This document shows positions 26,976 through 35,833 of a stretch of DNA of 64,000 bases, piece by piece. The notes beneath the pieces were generated by a model. That model did not search any database, was not told the DNA's origin, and was given only the letters and a program-made list of their open reading frames with translations. The translations under genes and the position numbers were made by a program. Numbering within the stretch: position 1 is the stretch's first letter; each line of letters starts with the position of its first letter. The DNA comes from an uncultured Granulosicoccaceae bacterium (GTDB lineage Bacteria; Pseudomonadota; Gammaproteobacteria; Granulosicoccales; Granulosicoccaceae), in the NCBI GenBank assembly GCA_937931165.1, contig CALHCI010000084.1:21741-85740 (forward strand), in the 5' to 3' direction.

Positions 26976-27811
26976 TGAACTGTCGTCATTCTGATCCGTT
27001 CTTCCTGCAGCCGCTCAAGTATATCGACAGTCCATGGACCGGCACATATCATCATACGACTCGGTATAGAGATAATATGCGGATCAAGCCCGGCCTTAAG
27101 CAATGCCGGGTGCCGGCTGGTCATCTGTGCACGCGAGTAGGTTCCGGGGCTATAGGGGGAATCAATCAGCGCGTCCGGTGCCATGCTTATAATCTGTTCA
27201 AGCGATAACTGCCCGTAACTTTCAATACCCGCGTCTGTTGCAGCATTGCGCCAACCCGCCATCTCCATTAACTGCCCGCGCAAAGAGCTGGCACCACTGG
27301 TATAGCCGTTAGGGTCGTAGGCAGCTGCGACGGGCCTGGGCTCAACAACCGGCTCAAGGTTCAGCAGCCGCTGCTGCAGATCGGTAATGATTGCCTGCCC
27401 ACGTTCCTCCTGTCCTACCCAGGTGGCAACACTTCGGATGTTGTCTATCAGTGTTTCAATACTGTTGGCAATGGGCAACGACTCCACTCGCAAACCCACT
27501 TCGGTGAGCAGTTTCACAGTGTGCAGTGCGGTGTATTGACCGGCGATAACTACATCAGGCGCCAGCCTCAGGATTTTTTCGGAATAACCTTTGTTTGCAG
27601 GAAAGTTGCGGGCTTTTTCATAATAATATGACCCTGCGGTATCGTGCGATAAATTGGTCAGTGTCAGTATCTGGTTATCATCTGCTAACAACAGCACCAG
27701 TTGATCAGCGCACAGGTTAATAGAAGCCACCCTCAACGGCTCTGCAGATACTACCGGCGATGTCAGTAGCGGTAACACCGACACCAGCAACCAGAGCGAA
27801 ATAATTCTCAT
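26972..27811 (-). CDS. btuF: Periplasmic cobalamin-binding protein (BtuF-like, FepB fold)
   Basis: A 279-residue class III solute-binding protein. The start is the ATG at 27811; a TTG three codons upstream is the alternative. Signal peptide MRIISLWLLVSVLPLLTSPV ends near VVSA|EPLR. The mature N-terminus RVASINLCADQLVLLLAD is typical of the BtuF/vitamin B12-binding and haem-binding subfamilies, and APDVVIAGQYTALH is the conserved inter-lobe strand. It follows the lipoprotein gene by 49 bp and overlaps the permease gene. A distinct subtype (ABC transporter substrate-binding with LCADQL) is common next to B12 riboswitches. Confidence 0.88.
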   Translation of the reverse strand: MRIISLWLLVSVLPLLTSPVVSAEPLRVASINLCADQLVLLLADDNQILTLTNLSHDTAGSYYYEKARNFPANKGYSEKILRLAPDVVIAGQYTALHTVKLLTEVGLRVESLPIANSIETLIDNIRSVATWVGQEERGQAIITDLQQRLLNLEPVVEPRPVAAAYDPNGYTSGASSLRGQLMEMAGWRNAATDAGIESYGQLSLEQIISMAPDALIDSPYSPGTYSRAQMTSRHPALLKAGLDPHIISIPSRMMICAGPWTVDILERLQEERIRMTTVQ

Positions 27812-27860
27812 GAGCTTCAAGGTACGACAGCACCCGAGAGAGTGCTGTCGTCAAGTCCGG

Positions 27861-29183
27861 TTACTGGACGAAATTTAAACCGGCAGGTACCAGTGTGGTC
27901 GGAAGCGTTGCACCCACCTGACTGCCATCAGCCGGGTTAAGCACAACGATTCCGGGGTTCACCGCATCACCAATAGCAACCCACAGATTGCCGGCAGGTC
28001 CTGTAGCAAGATCACGCACATCAACACCGGAAATACCACCAAAAGCGCTGTTAATAATTGCTCCGGTGTTAGGGTCAAACTTGACAACATTTGAGCTGCC
28101 AAAGCTTTGCTGCGAAATTAAGAATGCGTTGTTAGCATCTATCACTTCAACGCCCATCATACGACCGGTCTCTGCAGTATCGTCAATTAACAGGTTGGTA
28201 CTGTAATCTTCAGTATCTACAGTAATGATGCCGCCGGTGAATGCAGGATCACGGGAACCGTCAAACGCACCGAAGTCACCTGCCGCAGCAACAAAAATCG
28301 TATTCGTCGCTTCATCAAAAGAGATTTCCCATGGGTTAAATGCAGGCAGTTCTATACCATTGAATTCCGCACTGGTACCGGTATCTATTTCAACACCATT
28401 AGCAGTATTGAATACCGCTACAACACCCGGCAATGCAGGTGCAAAGCCGTCGAGGCGCTGCATAAATACAAACAACTTGTCGCCAACTACCAGTCCTCTG
28501 GTGGCTTCAGGGACACCATCGGCATCATAGGCGCTAATATCTATCTCACCGGTCTTAAACTGCGAAGCATCGGTAGCCGACGGATTCACCTGCCAGATTT
28601 TAGAACTGCCATACCGCATCAGGTAACCTTTGGCACTGTCTACAAAGGCCATATCGTGCGGGTTACTCGACTCATCGACGTTGCCATCGTTAGTCGATGA
28701 CTCGAAGATGACTGAAGAAGAATCGTCAACCGAATAGGCAGCAATACTGTCTGACTGAAACCGCCTGATGACGAAGTATCTGTCCTCAAATGTCCGAACG
28801 ATGGTATCCGACACACCCGGATTCAAACCAGTCTGGCCATCAAACGGCTCTGATGTGTTGTAGATTTCCACACCGCCAGAGCTGAAATCACTGGCTAGTG
28901 CAGTAACGATAACCCGAGATGCAGCAGCGCTGTCAGTCCCGTCGGTTCCATCAGTGCCTTCAGTTCCATCGGTGCCGTCAGTCCCGTCGGTTCCATCAGT
29001 TCCGTCAGTTCCGTCAGTTCCGTCAGTTCCGTCAGTGCCGTCAGTTCCGTCAGTTCCGTCTACATTTTCCCCGCCATCTACAGCCACACCTTCGCTGCTG
29101 CTGTCACAGGCACTGAGCGCAAGCGTTGCGGCAAACAGCGGCACCAGCCACCACTTTGATTCTTTTATTACGGGAGTTTTCAT
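27861..29183 (-). CDS. Repeat-stalk lipoprotein with beta-propeller-like domain, in the B12 uptake operon
   Basis: A 440-residue predicted lipoprotein. The leader ends in a lipobox LSAC (Cys at about residue 26). A short linker is followed by 14 GT(D/E) tripeptides (about residues 43-84), a probable flexible stalk. The remaining ~350 residues contain repeated beta-strand units with aromatic and Asp/Gly turns (e.g. HDMAFVDSAKGYLMRYG, NPWEISFDEATNTIFVAAAG, VRDLATGPAGNLWVAIG), in the manner of YncE- or NHL-like beta-propellers. It lies between btuB and btuF, 12 bp after btuB, under the cobalamin riboswitch. Bacteroides BtuG is a propeller lipoprotein that passes B12 to BtuB; an analogous role here is inference from position and architecture, not from sequence identity. 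Confidence 0.75.
   Translation of the reverse strand: MKTPVIKESKWWLVPLFAATLALSACDSSSEGVAVDGGENVDGTDGTDGTDGTDGTDGTDGTDGTDGTDGTDGTEGTDGTDGTDSAAASRVIVTALASDFSSGGVEIYNTSEPFDGQTGLNPGVSDTIVRTFEDRYFVIRRFQSDSIAAYSVDDSSSVIFESSTNDGNVDESSNPHDMAFVDSAKGYLMRYGSSKIWQVNPSATDASQFKTGEIDISAYDADGVPEATRGLVVGDKLFVFMQRLDGFAPALPGVVAVFNTANGVEIDTGTSAEFNGIELPAFNPWEISFDEATNTIFVAAAGDFGAFDGSRDPAFTGGIITVDTEDYSTNLLIDDTAETGRMMGVEVIDANNAFLISQQSFGSSNVVKFDPNTGAIINSAFGGISGVDVRDLATGPAGNLWVAIGDAVNPGIVVLNPADGSQVGATLPTTLVPAGLNFVQ
28932..29057 (-). repeat. Tandem 9-bp repeat encoding the GTD stalk
   Basis: Fourteen consecutive 9-bp units (plus-strand consensus GTCAGTTCC) encode Gly-Thr-Asp, with one Gly-Thr-Glu. Several central units are identical, which suggests recent expansion by slippage. 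Because the unit is a multiple of three, changes in copy number alter stalk length without breaking the frame. Confidence 0.9.
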
Positions 29184-29195
29184 ACGTGACCTCAG

Positions 29196-31226
29196 TCAGG
29201 GTTGATAAGTGAAACTAATAAAACCGGAACGCCCGGGTTTAGGGTAGCCGTTAAAATCTTCATAGATATGATTGCCAATGTTGTTAATTTCAAAATCAAC
29301 CCGCCACAATTTGAAGTAGCGACTAACACTGGCACTGTGAACTTTCTGATCCGCTGCCGGCAACAGATTTGGACTGTCATAAAACCGGTCTGCGTTTAAC
29401 TTGTAGGTGTAACCCAGCTTCCACTGCGGATTTTTCCAGCCAATATTCAACGCACCGTCAATGGCCGCTTCACCCGGCAACTGCTTGCCGGTAAACCCGC
29501 TGATCGCTGAAAGGTTTTTGGTATCCTGAACTGTCAGATTGCCATTAACAGAGAACCCGTTTTGCCAGCCAAAACTGCCGGCAAGCTCAAGCCCGCTGCC
29601 ACGGGCAGCAGAGATATTTTCTGATCTCCCGACTCCGCGTGCATCATACACTCTTGAAATCAGATTCTTTTTACGGTGATAAAACCATACCAGTTGAACA
29701 GTAGTATCGATCTTGTGGCGCGGGTCAGACTGCCACTCTACACCGATGTCAGCATTGCGCGACTCTTCGGTTTCGAGCGCAGGATTCCCCTCGAAAAAAC
29801 CCTGACTGCCAAACAACTCGAAAAACGACGGTGTTCGTTGCTGCAGTGACGCATTGGCAAAAACGTTTGCACTGCCGCCTAATTTTTCGCCGAGCGAATG
29901 ATTAATGCCAACTTGTGGGGTTATCGCATCTGAATCATAGTCAGCGCGTTGAAAGCCTGAGTTGGATGTGTCGTAGCTATCCCTGACTATAAACCCGAGC
30001 AAACCAACAGAGAACAAACTACTGCCACCGTTATAGTAACGGTTACGCTGAAAATTCAGGTCGGTGCGAAACCGGGAGGCTTGTGTACTGGTGGCACTAC
30101 GCAACTGATTTTCAGTATCCAGAGATTCATACCGGCCTTTGAGATTAAACGAAAGTGAACGCCCCTCGGTCAGCTTTTCCCAATAGCCCGTCCCCCCCAG
30201 CACGCGTGTGTTTGACAATATCTGCTGATTACCCAGACCAATAGAACCCTGGCTGTCATCGTAGAGCTCATCTTTGGCACTGTAGTGCACCCCGAGTCTG
30301 GAAGACCAGTGACCTGCAGCAGCTGTCCGGCTAAGTGTTGAGCGCCATTGAACAGAGTCTGTATCAAGCGACGCACTACCACTGGCCGTGTTACGCCAAT
30401 CCGCTATCTGCTGCAGATGACTGTCTATTTGTATTGCCTGCTCGAGTCTGTTGCCACCACTCAGCGTAAAGCCGCTTTTCAAAAACCCCGAGGTACTTTG
30501 TGTTGCTGCATTGTTGCGTTGCTGTTTTTCATCATCAGCAGTGTTAAACACCGTACCGTTATCATTAACAAACGAAAAGTTATTATCGCTTTGCCGATGC
30601 GTAAATGACGCAACCAGCCTTTGCTCATTCAAAAACTGTAACGGCCCCGCATAAGACGCGGAGACCCTTGCCGACCCGAACGATCCAAACCCTGCCAGCA
30701 ACCGGGTGGATGGATTGGCTGTAGCACGATTAGTGGTAATGTTTACCGCACCACCAATAGCGCTATTACCCAATTGCACCGGCACCGCACCGCGATAGAC
30801 TTCTACACGGTCAGCCTGCATCAACTCGATATGACTCAGGTTAACACCACCACCTGAAGCTTCGTTCAGTAAAATACCATCGAGATAGACATTGACCTGT
30901 TCGGCAGTTGAGCCTCGCAGTGACACGGTTGAAAAACTGCCAATGCCGCCACTTTGTCGAAACTGCACCCCGCTGCTTTCGGCAACCACTTCAGCAAGCG
31001 AGCTGCCGGCCTGTTGCAGCGCCTCTTTTTCGATCACTTCGTGTACGCCGGTAAATTCCCCGGAGGGCACATCACCAATCTCGAACGGTGTGACCGCATT
31101 CTGTACCGGTGCCACGATTTCAATCACACCAAGATCAGCGGCCACAACGCTGCCACTGCACGCCAAGTACAAGCCAGACGCAGTGCAGAACTGCAGCAGT
31201 TTATTGTGTAAACCAGACGGTTTCAA
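29196..31226 (-). CDS. btuB: TonB-dependent outer-membrane cobalamin receptor
   Basis: A 676-residue outer-membrane receptor. The signal peptide runs to about SGSVVAA|DLG. The plug domain (~residues 45-165) has QQAGSSLAEVVAESSGVQFRQSG and VNVYLDGILLNEASGG, VEVYRGAVPVQLGNSAIGGAVNI; a TonB-box-like segment IEIVAPVQ lies near the mature N-terminus. The rest is a 22-strand barrel pattern with the late LETEESRNADIGVEWQ segment. The start at 31226 appears to be TTG, since no ATG or GTG occurs in frame after the preceding stop. The B12 riboswitch in the leader gives the substrate. It leads the operon with the lipoprotein gene and btuFCD. Confidence 0.9.
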   Translation of the reverse strand: MKPSGLHNKLLQFCTASGLYLACSGSVVAADLGVIEIVAPVQNAVTPFEIGDVPSGEFTGVHEVIEKEALQQAGSSLAEVVAESSGVQFRQSGGIGSFSTVSLRGSTAEQVNVYLDGILLNEASGGGVNLSHIELMQADRVEVYRGAVPVQLGNSAIGGAVNITTNRATANPSTRLLAGFGSFGSARVSASYAGPLQFLNEQRLVASFTHRQSDNNFSFVNDNGTVFNTADDEKQQRNNAATQSTSGFLKSGFTLSGGNRLEQAIQIDSHLQQIADWRNTASGSASLDTDSVQWRSTLSRTAAAGHWSSRLGVHYSAKDELYDDSQGSIGLGNQQILSNTRVLGGTGYWEKLTEGRSLSFNLKGRYESLDTENQLRSATSTQASRFRTDLNFQRNRYYNGGSSLFSVGLLGFIVRDSYDTSNSGFQRADYDSDAITPQVGINHSLGEKLGGSANVFANASLQQRTPSFFELFGSQGFFEGNPALETEESRNADIGVEWQSDPRHKIDTTVQLVWFYHRKKNLISRVYDARGVGRSENISAARGSGLELAGSFGWQNGFSVNGNLTVQDTKNLSAISGFTGKQLPGEAAIDGALNIGWKNPQWKLGYTYKLNADRFYDSPNLLPAADQKVHSASVSRYFKLWRVDFEINNIGNHIYEDFNGYPKPGRSGFISFTYQP

Positions 31227-31284
31227 AGCTAGCCCACTCGGCAGTGTTCAGACGCGGGCGCTTTTAGAGAAGGGAAAGTCCACT

Positions 31285-31510
31285 ACTCCGCCAGGCACCT
31301 CGCGTGGCAAGAACGTTAACGTTGTCGGTGGATATCCTGACTCACGGGTCAATGCTTACATTCGGCCTTCCCGACAACGCAATGTTGCCAGTGGCTGGGA
31401 AATTCCCTTGAATGTTCGCTCTCCGTCTACAGTTGCGAGGGCAGTCTGGGCTTTTGCCTGGCTGAACGTATCCGCTCAGGCAGTACCCCGTTCCCCACAG
31501 CCGCCTGCAT
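31285..31510 (-). ncRNA. Cobalamin (adenosylcobalamin) riboswitch in the btuB leader
   Basis: On the minus strand the leader shows, in order, GGGGAACGGGGTACTGCC near the 5' end (~31495), CTGCCCTCGCAACTGTAGACGG (in pieces: the J/L5 region at 31422-31446), GCCACTGGC, GGGAAGGC and GAGTCAGGATATCC (~31333-31346), all classic B12-element segments. CGTTGTCGG and CCGACAACG (31379-31371 and 31328-31320) form a closing stem. The expression-platform hairpin near 31290-31308 exposes GCGAGG in its loop, which pairs perfectly with CCTCGC of L5 (31435-31440), the expected kissing loop. No T-run follows the hairpin and the start lies about 60 nt downstream, so control is probably at translation or via Rho. 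Confidence 0.92.
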
Positions 31511-31767
31511 AGCAATTGGCTGTCCTACTGGACCGACAGTCGCCGGAGTGTGGACCAAATACCAGTGACTATCAAGTAAAATATGACTGATTACTGATGC
31601 CCGAATCACAATGACGGTACCATGGCTGTCTGACTTGCACCTTATCCTCTTAGACAACGTTACTGACCACGACTCTGCATTGGCAATAGTCGAAACTTTA
31701 AGACAGGACTACCGCGATAATCGATTGGCAGGCTATGATGCGCGCCCCACAGTTGAAGACTACCGCC

Positions 31768-32787
31768 ATGTACAGCCAGGCATTTACACAACGACTGCAA
31801 GCGGCAACTCAGGTGCTCGATCAGAAAACCAAGCCACCGGGTTCCCTCGGCACACTTGAATCGGTTGCTGCACAAATCAGTGCTATTCAACATACTGATA
31901 CACCCTGTACAGACTCGGCACGTGCGTTAATTTTTGCTGGCGATCACGGTGTTGTACAAGAAGGTGTCAGTGCTTTTCCGCAGGAAGTAACCCGGCAGAT
32001 GCTGCTTAACTTTACTGCAGGCGGTGCTGCCATAAATGCACTGTGTAACTTGCATAACATTGAACTCGAAGTCATTAACACCGGCGTTACCGGAGACCCG
32101 GTTGAAGGCACGGTTACCGAAAAAATAGCAAACGGCACAGCCAACATGCTAAATACAACCGCCATGTCACAGCCCGAGCTTGAACAAGCGTTGACCATTG
32201 GCAAGGACGCCATGCAACGCGCACAAGACAACAACATTGCACTGGTAGTTACCGGTGAAATGGGCATTGGCAACACCACATCTGCCGCGGCTATAGTCGC
32301 GGCACTCTGCAACGCCAACGCCAGTGATACCGTTGGCCGCGGTACCGGCCTCAATGATCAGGCACTTGCCAATAAAACGCAGATTATTAGCCAGGTACTG
32401 AAAAAGCACACTTCAACAGATGCAAAAGATGTATTGCGATGCATGGGCGGGTTCGAAATTGCTGCACTCGCTGGTGCCATGTTGCAAGCTGCCGGCACTC
32501 ATACTGCAGTGGTTGTCGATGGATACATCACCACGGCCGCAGCACTTTGTGCGGTTGATATAAACCCGCAAGTCCGTGAACATCTGATCTTTGCCCACCA
32601 GTCTGCCGAGCCCGGACATCAGCTGGCATTAGAAAAACTACAGGCAACACCACTGTTACAGCTTGATATGAGACTGGGTGAAGGCTCGGGCGCGGCGTTA
32701 GCGGTACCGTTAATAAGAAGCGCCTGTGCCATCATCAATGATATGGCGACCTTCGATGATGCTGGTGTCACCAAAGAAAGCCATTAA
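31768..32787 (+). CDS. cobT: Nicotinate-nucleotide-dimethylbenzimidazole phosphoribosyltransferase
   Basis: A 339-residue CobT that makes alpha-ribazole phosphate from nicotinate mononucleotide and a benzimidazole for the lower ligand of cobalamin. Motifs: KTKPPGSLGTLE (~residues 20-31), IFAGDHGVVQEGVSAFPQEVT (~57-77), EMGIGNTTSAAA (~165-176), GRGTGL (~192-197) and the catalytic Glu in MRLGEGSGAALA (~305-316). The ATG at 31768 fits the family N-terminus; ATGs at 31735/31738 would add unrelated residues. It is divergent from btuB and 1 bp upstream of cobS. The riboswitch does not cover it. Confidence 0.94.
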   Translation: MYSQAFTQRLQAATQVLDQKTKPPGSLGTLESVAAQISAIQHTDTPCTDSARALIFAGDHGVVQEGVSAFPQEVTRQMLLNFTAGGAAINALCNLHNIELEVINTGVTGDPVEGTVTEKIANGTANMLNTTAMSQPELEQALTIGKDAMQRAQDNNIALVVTGEMGIGNTTSAAAIVAALCNANASDTVGRGTGLNDQALANKTQIISQVLKKHTSTDAKDVLRCMGGFEIAALAGAMLQAAGTHTAVVVDGYITTAAALCAVDINPQVREHLIFAHQSAEPGHQLALEKLQATPLLQLDMRLGEGSGAALAVPLIRSACAIINDMATFDDAGVTKESH

Positions 32788-32788
32788 A

Positions 32789-33544
32789 ATGCACCCACTG
32801 GTTAATCGCTACTTCGTCGCACAGATGTTCTTAACGCGACTGCCTTCACCAGGCAGGCTGCGCTGGTCTGAAGCAGAACTCGCTGCCAGCACCGTATTCT
32901 TTCCGGTTGTAGGCATTGTAGTCGGCGCTATTGCCTCCCTGACCTGGTATCTGGGTGCAGCACTTTGGTCAGACACCATCGCGGCATTACTTGCAGTTGG
33001 TGCAGCAATCCTGGTGACCGGGGCGTTTCATGAAGATGGACTGGCAGATTCTGCTGACGGGCTTGGCGGTGCATTTGACGTAAACCGCAAACTGCAAATT
33101 ATGCGTGATAGTCGCATCGGTACCTATGGCAGTGTATTGCTGCTGTTTGTCGTGCTGGCCAAAGTATTGAGTATCGCTCAAATACATTCTGTCACTATGG
33201 TTGGCGCGCTGGTCGCCGCACATGTTATTGCGCGCTTCACTTCATTGCCATTGATAAAAAACAACACCTACGTTCGTGAGGAAGGCACCGGAAAACCTTT
33301 TGCCGCTACCGTTAACCAGCAACAACTGGTCATCGCCTCGGCAGTCACACTGGCGGTCACCATTATCGCTCTGGGCTGGCGTGCAGCCATTGTCATACCC
33401 GTTGTAGTGCTTTTTGTATGGAGCGCACAGTGGTATTTACGAAGGAAAATCGGCGGTGTTACCGGAGATGTGCTGGGCGCGGTCAATTCTCTGACTGAGC
33501 TCCTGGTCTACCTGGTATTGAGCGTAGCATGGTCCGCTTCCTAG
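32789..33544 (+). CDS. cobS: Adenosylcobinamide-GDP ribazoletransferase (cobalamin synthase)
   Basis: A 251-residue polytopic membrane enzyme that joins adenosyl-GDP-cobinamide to alpha-ribazole, the last step of the nucleotide loop. Family motif GAFHEDGLADSADGLGGAFD is at about residues 71-90 with its metal-binding His/Asp residues, preceded by MFLTRLPSP near the N-terminus and followed by RIGTYGS. The start at 32789 directly follows the cobT stop; an in-frame ATG at 32759 lies inside cobT. About six membrane segments are visible. It converges with the DUF3857 gene. Confidence 0.94.
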   Translation: MHPLVNRYFVAQMFLTRLPSPGRLRWSEAELAASTVFFPVVGIVVGAIASLTWYLGAALWSDTIAALLAVGAAILVTGAFHEDGLADSADGLGGAFDVNRKLQIMRDSRIGTYGSVLLLFVVLAKVLSIAQIHSVTMVGALVAAHVIARFTSLPLIKNNTYVREEGTGKPFAATVNQQQLVIASAVTLAVTIIALGWRAAIVIPVVVLFVWSAQWYLRRKIGGVTGDVLGAVNSLTELLVYLVLSVAWSAS

Positions 33545-33583
33545 CCGGTGTCAGACCAGCGGAACACCATGTAACCATACCCG

Positions 33584-35689
33584 CTATTCATCGATTGCCG
33601 CTTCTTTACCGTCAGCCATCAGCTCGGCATTGCGTCTGAACCACGAGCCGATATCAGTGAGCTGGTTTTCAAGGAAGTAAAGCGGCTCCGTGCCCACAGG
33701 CAAAGAAAACTCCACGGTATAGTAAGCGTCGTTGCGTACGCGCTTCAGATCACGAATGTATTTTCTGGCACGCTTAACCGGCACAACGCCCTGCAGCGAT
33801 TCAAGGCCGTAAGATAACAACAACTCTTTGCCATTCACCTGCACTGAACTGTGATATTTGAAGAAGTCATTATCTATAGTTACTTCATCAGGACCCATGG
33901 CCCAGCCTTCGTTCAGCATCACCGAGATAGTATGCAACACTGAAACCGGATGGCGATGCGCCAGCGGCTGCACGCGCCGCTGATCAGACGGCAGGGTCAG
34001 ATTTTCGTAAATCGAGTCTGCGACAAATTCAAGTTCATACAGACCTTCCTCGTCTGTCTCTACCCATACTTCTGCAATATCATATCGCTCGGTAATAATA
34101 ACCGTGTTTTCCGCGCGATTGTCAGTAACCTCTAACGGGGCGGCGATCTCAACCACCCCATAGCGGTTGCGATAGTAGTTCAAATAACTGTTTTGCAGCT
34201 CCTGCGCTCCCTCGCTTTGCAGGGTCTGACGTCTGTACTCGGCTTCTGCGCCTCGATAGGTTGTCTTCACTGTTAGCAATGTAGCTTTACTGTCTGCGTT
34301 GTGGCGCAAACGAAACTGCTCAAGAATTTCTTTCTCAGGTTGCTCTGCTGCATCTAAGGTATAGGCTTCAAGATCACCAGCGTGGTCATTGACAACCAGC
34401 GCATTATGATAGTTACCCTGCGCCAGCGACTGCACGGTGCTGCCTTGCAATGTCATGGTGCCATCAACCCAGTAGTCTTTACCCTGGTATGGCAGCTTGA
34501 CAATCATATGGTTAAACACATCCGGAGACGGCAGATAGTCGGGCAGTGCTTCACCGTCTTTGCTGTGCACAAGTACGGGAAAGGCGTCAACACCAAGCTC
34601 CCGCAACAGCGCAATCATTAACACCGCTTTGTCTTTACAGTCACCATAGCGGCGATTGATTATTTCCTCAGGCGTATCTGGCTTATAACCGCCAATACCT
34701 GAGTTTATTCCGGTGTAGCGAATCGCATCCTGCACAAAATTAATGACCGCGTTAACCTGCTGATCAGCCGTTGACCACTGTGCTCTAATTGCATTTGCCT
34801 TTGCGGCCACAGACGGGGTTGCGCTGCCAGGCAGCTCATAAAGGGGGCTACCCCACTGCGCGACTGACTGCCAGTCTTTAAAGCTACTGTACTGCACGTA
34901 GGTTTCCGCCAGAAAACTATAGGGAGTGTCTGACTGATAGTGACTGGCTTCGGTATGAATTTCCTGCCATGTCACTTCTTTATACTGACCGGCAACCCGC
35001 TCTGTTACCTCCGGTTCATTAACATAGGTTTTGAAATTCACGTGTTTGTACTTCGGATAGCGCAACTGGTAGTAGTAATTACCCACCGGTACTCCAGCCT
35101 GCAGGCGCGCCCATCCGAATACATGGCTGCCAAACACCGGGTTTCTGCCAACCACCGAGTAGCTATATTCGACCTGATCACCAACACGCTGATCGTGCAG
35201 CAGGATATGGATGGTTTGCATACCATCGTATAAGCCGGATTCGAGTTCAGTTTCACGTTGCAGCAGTTGCACGTTGTCAGCGCTTAGCTGATTAATTACG
35301 CTGTCACCGCGCCGTAATTGCACCTTGTGCAGTAACACATGCTGATAGAGCGGATCAAACTCGATGGTTATCGCATCACTCTGATCAAGTCCGCTGGTGT
35401 TATTAATGGAGTAGACATATCTTTCGTACGCCAGGGACTCGGCCGGGTCATTCTCAAAACGGCTGTGTGTCTCCGCCACGTTATAATAACGGCCACCCAC
35501 TGCATATTCGTTTTCCGGAGAAACGATTTCTGCCTGACTGCCCCAGGAGGGCTCTTCAGCAATTTTCCACAGTGTCTGGCTGGCTTCAGCCTGAGCAGGC
35601 GCCTGCACCGTGACCAGCAACAATAAATACATACACAGCTTCAGCGAGCTGATATATCGTGACACAATAGAATCTGTCTTGTACGTCAT
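33584..35689 (-). CDS. Exported DUF3857 and transglutaminase-like domain protein
   Basis: A 701-residue protein. The N-terminus (KLCMYLLLLVTVQAPAQAEA, ~residues 17-36) is a signal peptide. Residues ~60-260 match the DUF3857 beta-sandwich, and ~290-400 a transglutaminase-like cysteine-protease fold with Cys in RRYGDCKDKAVLMIALLRELG, His in FNHMIVKL and Asp in YWVDGT, an intact triad. The C-terminal 250 residues are beta-rich. It is likely periplasmic; the catalytic role of these proteins is unknown. The divergent neighbour is an MBL hydrolase across a 144-bp gap. Confidence 0.85.
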   Translation of the reverse strand: MTYKTDSIVSRYISSLKLCMYLLLLVTVQAPAQAEASQTLWKIAEEPSWGSQAEIVSPENEYAVGGRYYNVAETHSRFENDPAESLAYERYVYSINNTSGLDQSDAITIEFDPLYQHVLLHKVQLRRGDSVINQLSADNVQLLQRETELESGLYDGMQTIHILLHDQRVGDQVEYSYSVVGRNPVFGSHVFGWARLQAGVPVGNYYYQLRYPKYKHVNFKTYVNEPEVTERVAGQYKEVTWQEIHTEASHYQSDTPYSFLAETYVQYSSFKDWQSVAQWGSPLYELPGSATPSVAAKANAIRAQWSTADQQVNAVINFVQDAIRYTGINSGIGGYKPDTPEEIINRRYGDCKDKAVLMIALLRELGVDAFPVLVHSKDGEALPDYLPSPDVFNHMIVKLPYQGKDYWVDGTMTLQGSTVQSLAQGNYHNALVVNDHAGDLEAYTLDAAEQPEKEILEQFRLRHNADSKATLLTVKTTYRGAEAEYRRQTLQSEGAQELQNSYLNYYRNRYGVVEIAAPLEVTDNRAENTVIITERYDIAEVWVETDEEGLYELEFVADSIYENLTLPSDQRRVQPLAHRHPVSVLHTISVMLNEGWAMGPDEVTIDNDFFKYHSSVQVNGKELLLSYGLESLQGVVPVKRARKYIRDLKRVRNDAYYTVEFSLPVGTEPLYFLENQLTDIGSWFRRNAELMADGKEAAIDE

Positions 35690-35833
35690 GAATTCTCCAT
35701 CACGCGCCTGGCTGTTCTATTTTTTCTCGGCGCAACTTCCGCCGCGTATAACGGCTGCAGTTATTCAGACTGTACCACACTGAAATACCACAGCAGCAGG
35801 TTCGCAAACCGTGTCACACGACCCTTTCAAGCT

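Noticed and set aside
28932..29057. CRISPR-like array
   Set aside because: Units are 9 bp, directly adjacent with no spacers, and in frame with the lipoprotein.
28954..29205. Plus-strand ORF with a PSVPSVPSV repeat
   Set aside because: It is the opposite-strand reading of the GTD stalk repeat of the lipoprotein gene.
31611..31859. Small plus-strand ORF of 82 residues upstream of cobT
   Set aside because: No Shine-Dalgarno, no recognisable domain, and about 90 bp run into cobT in another frame. The region is more likely the divergent promoter area.
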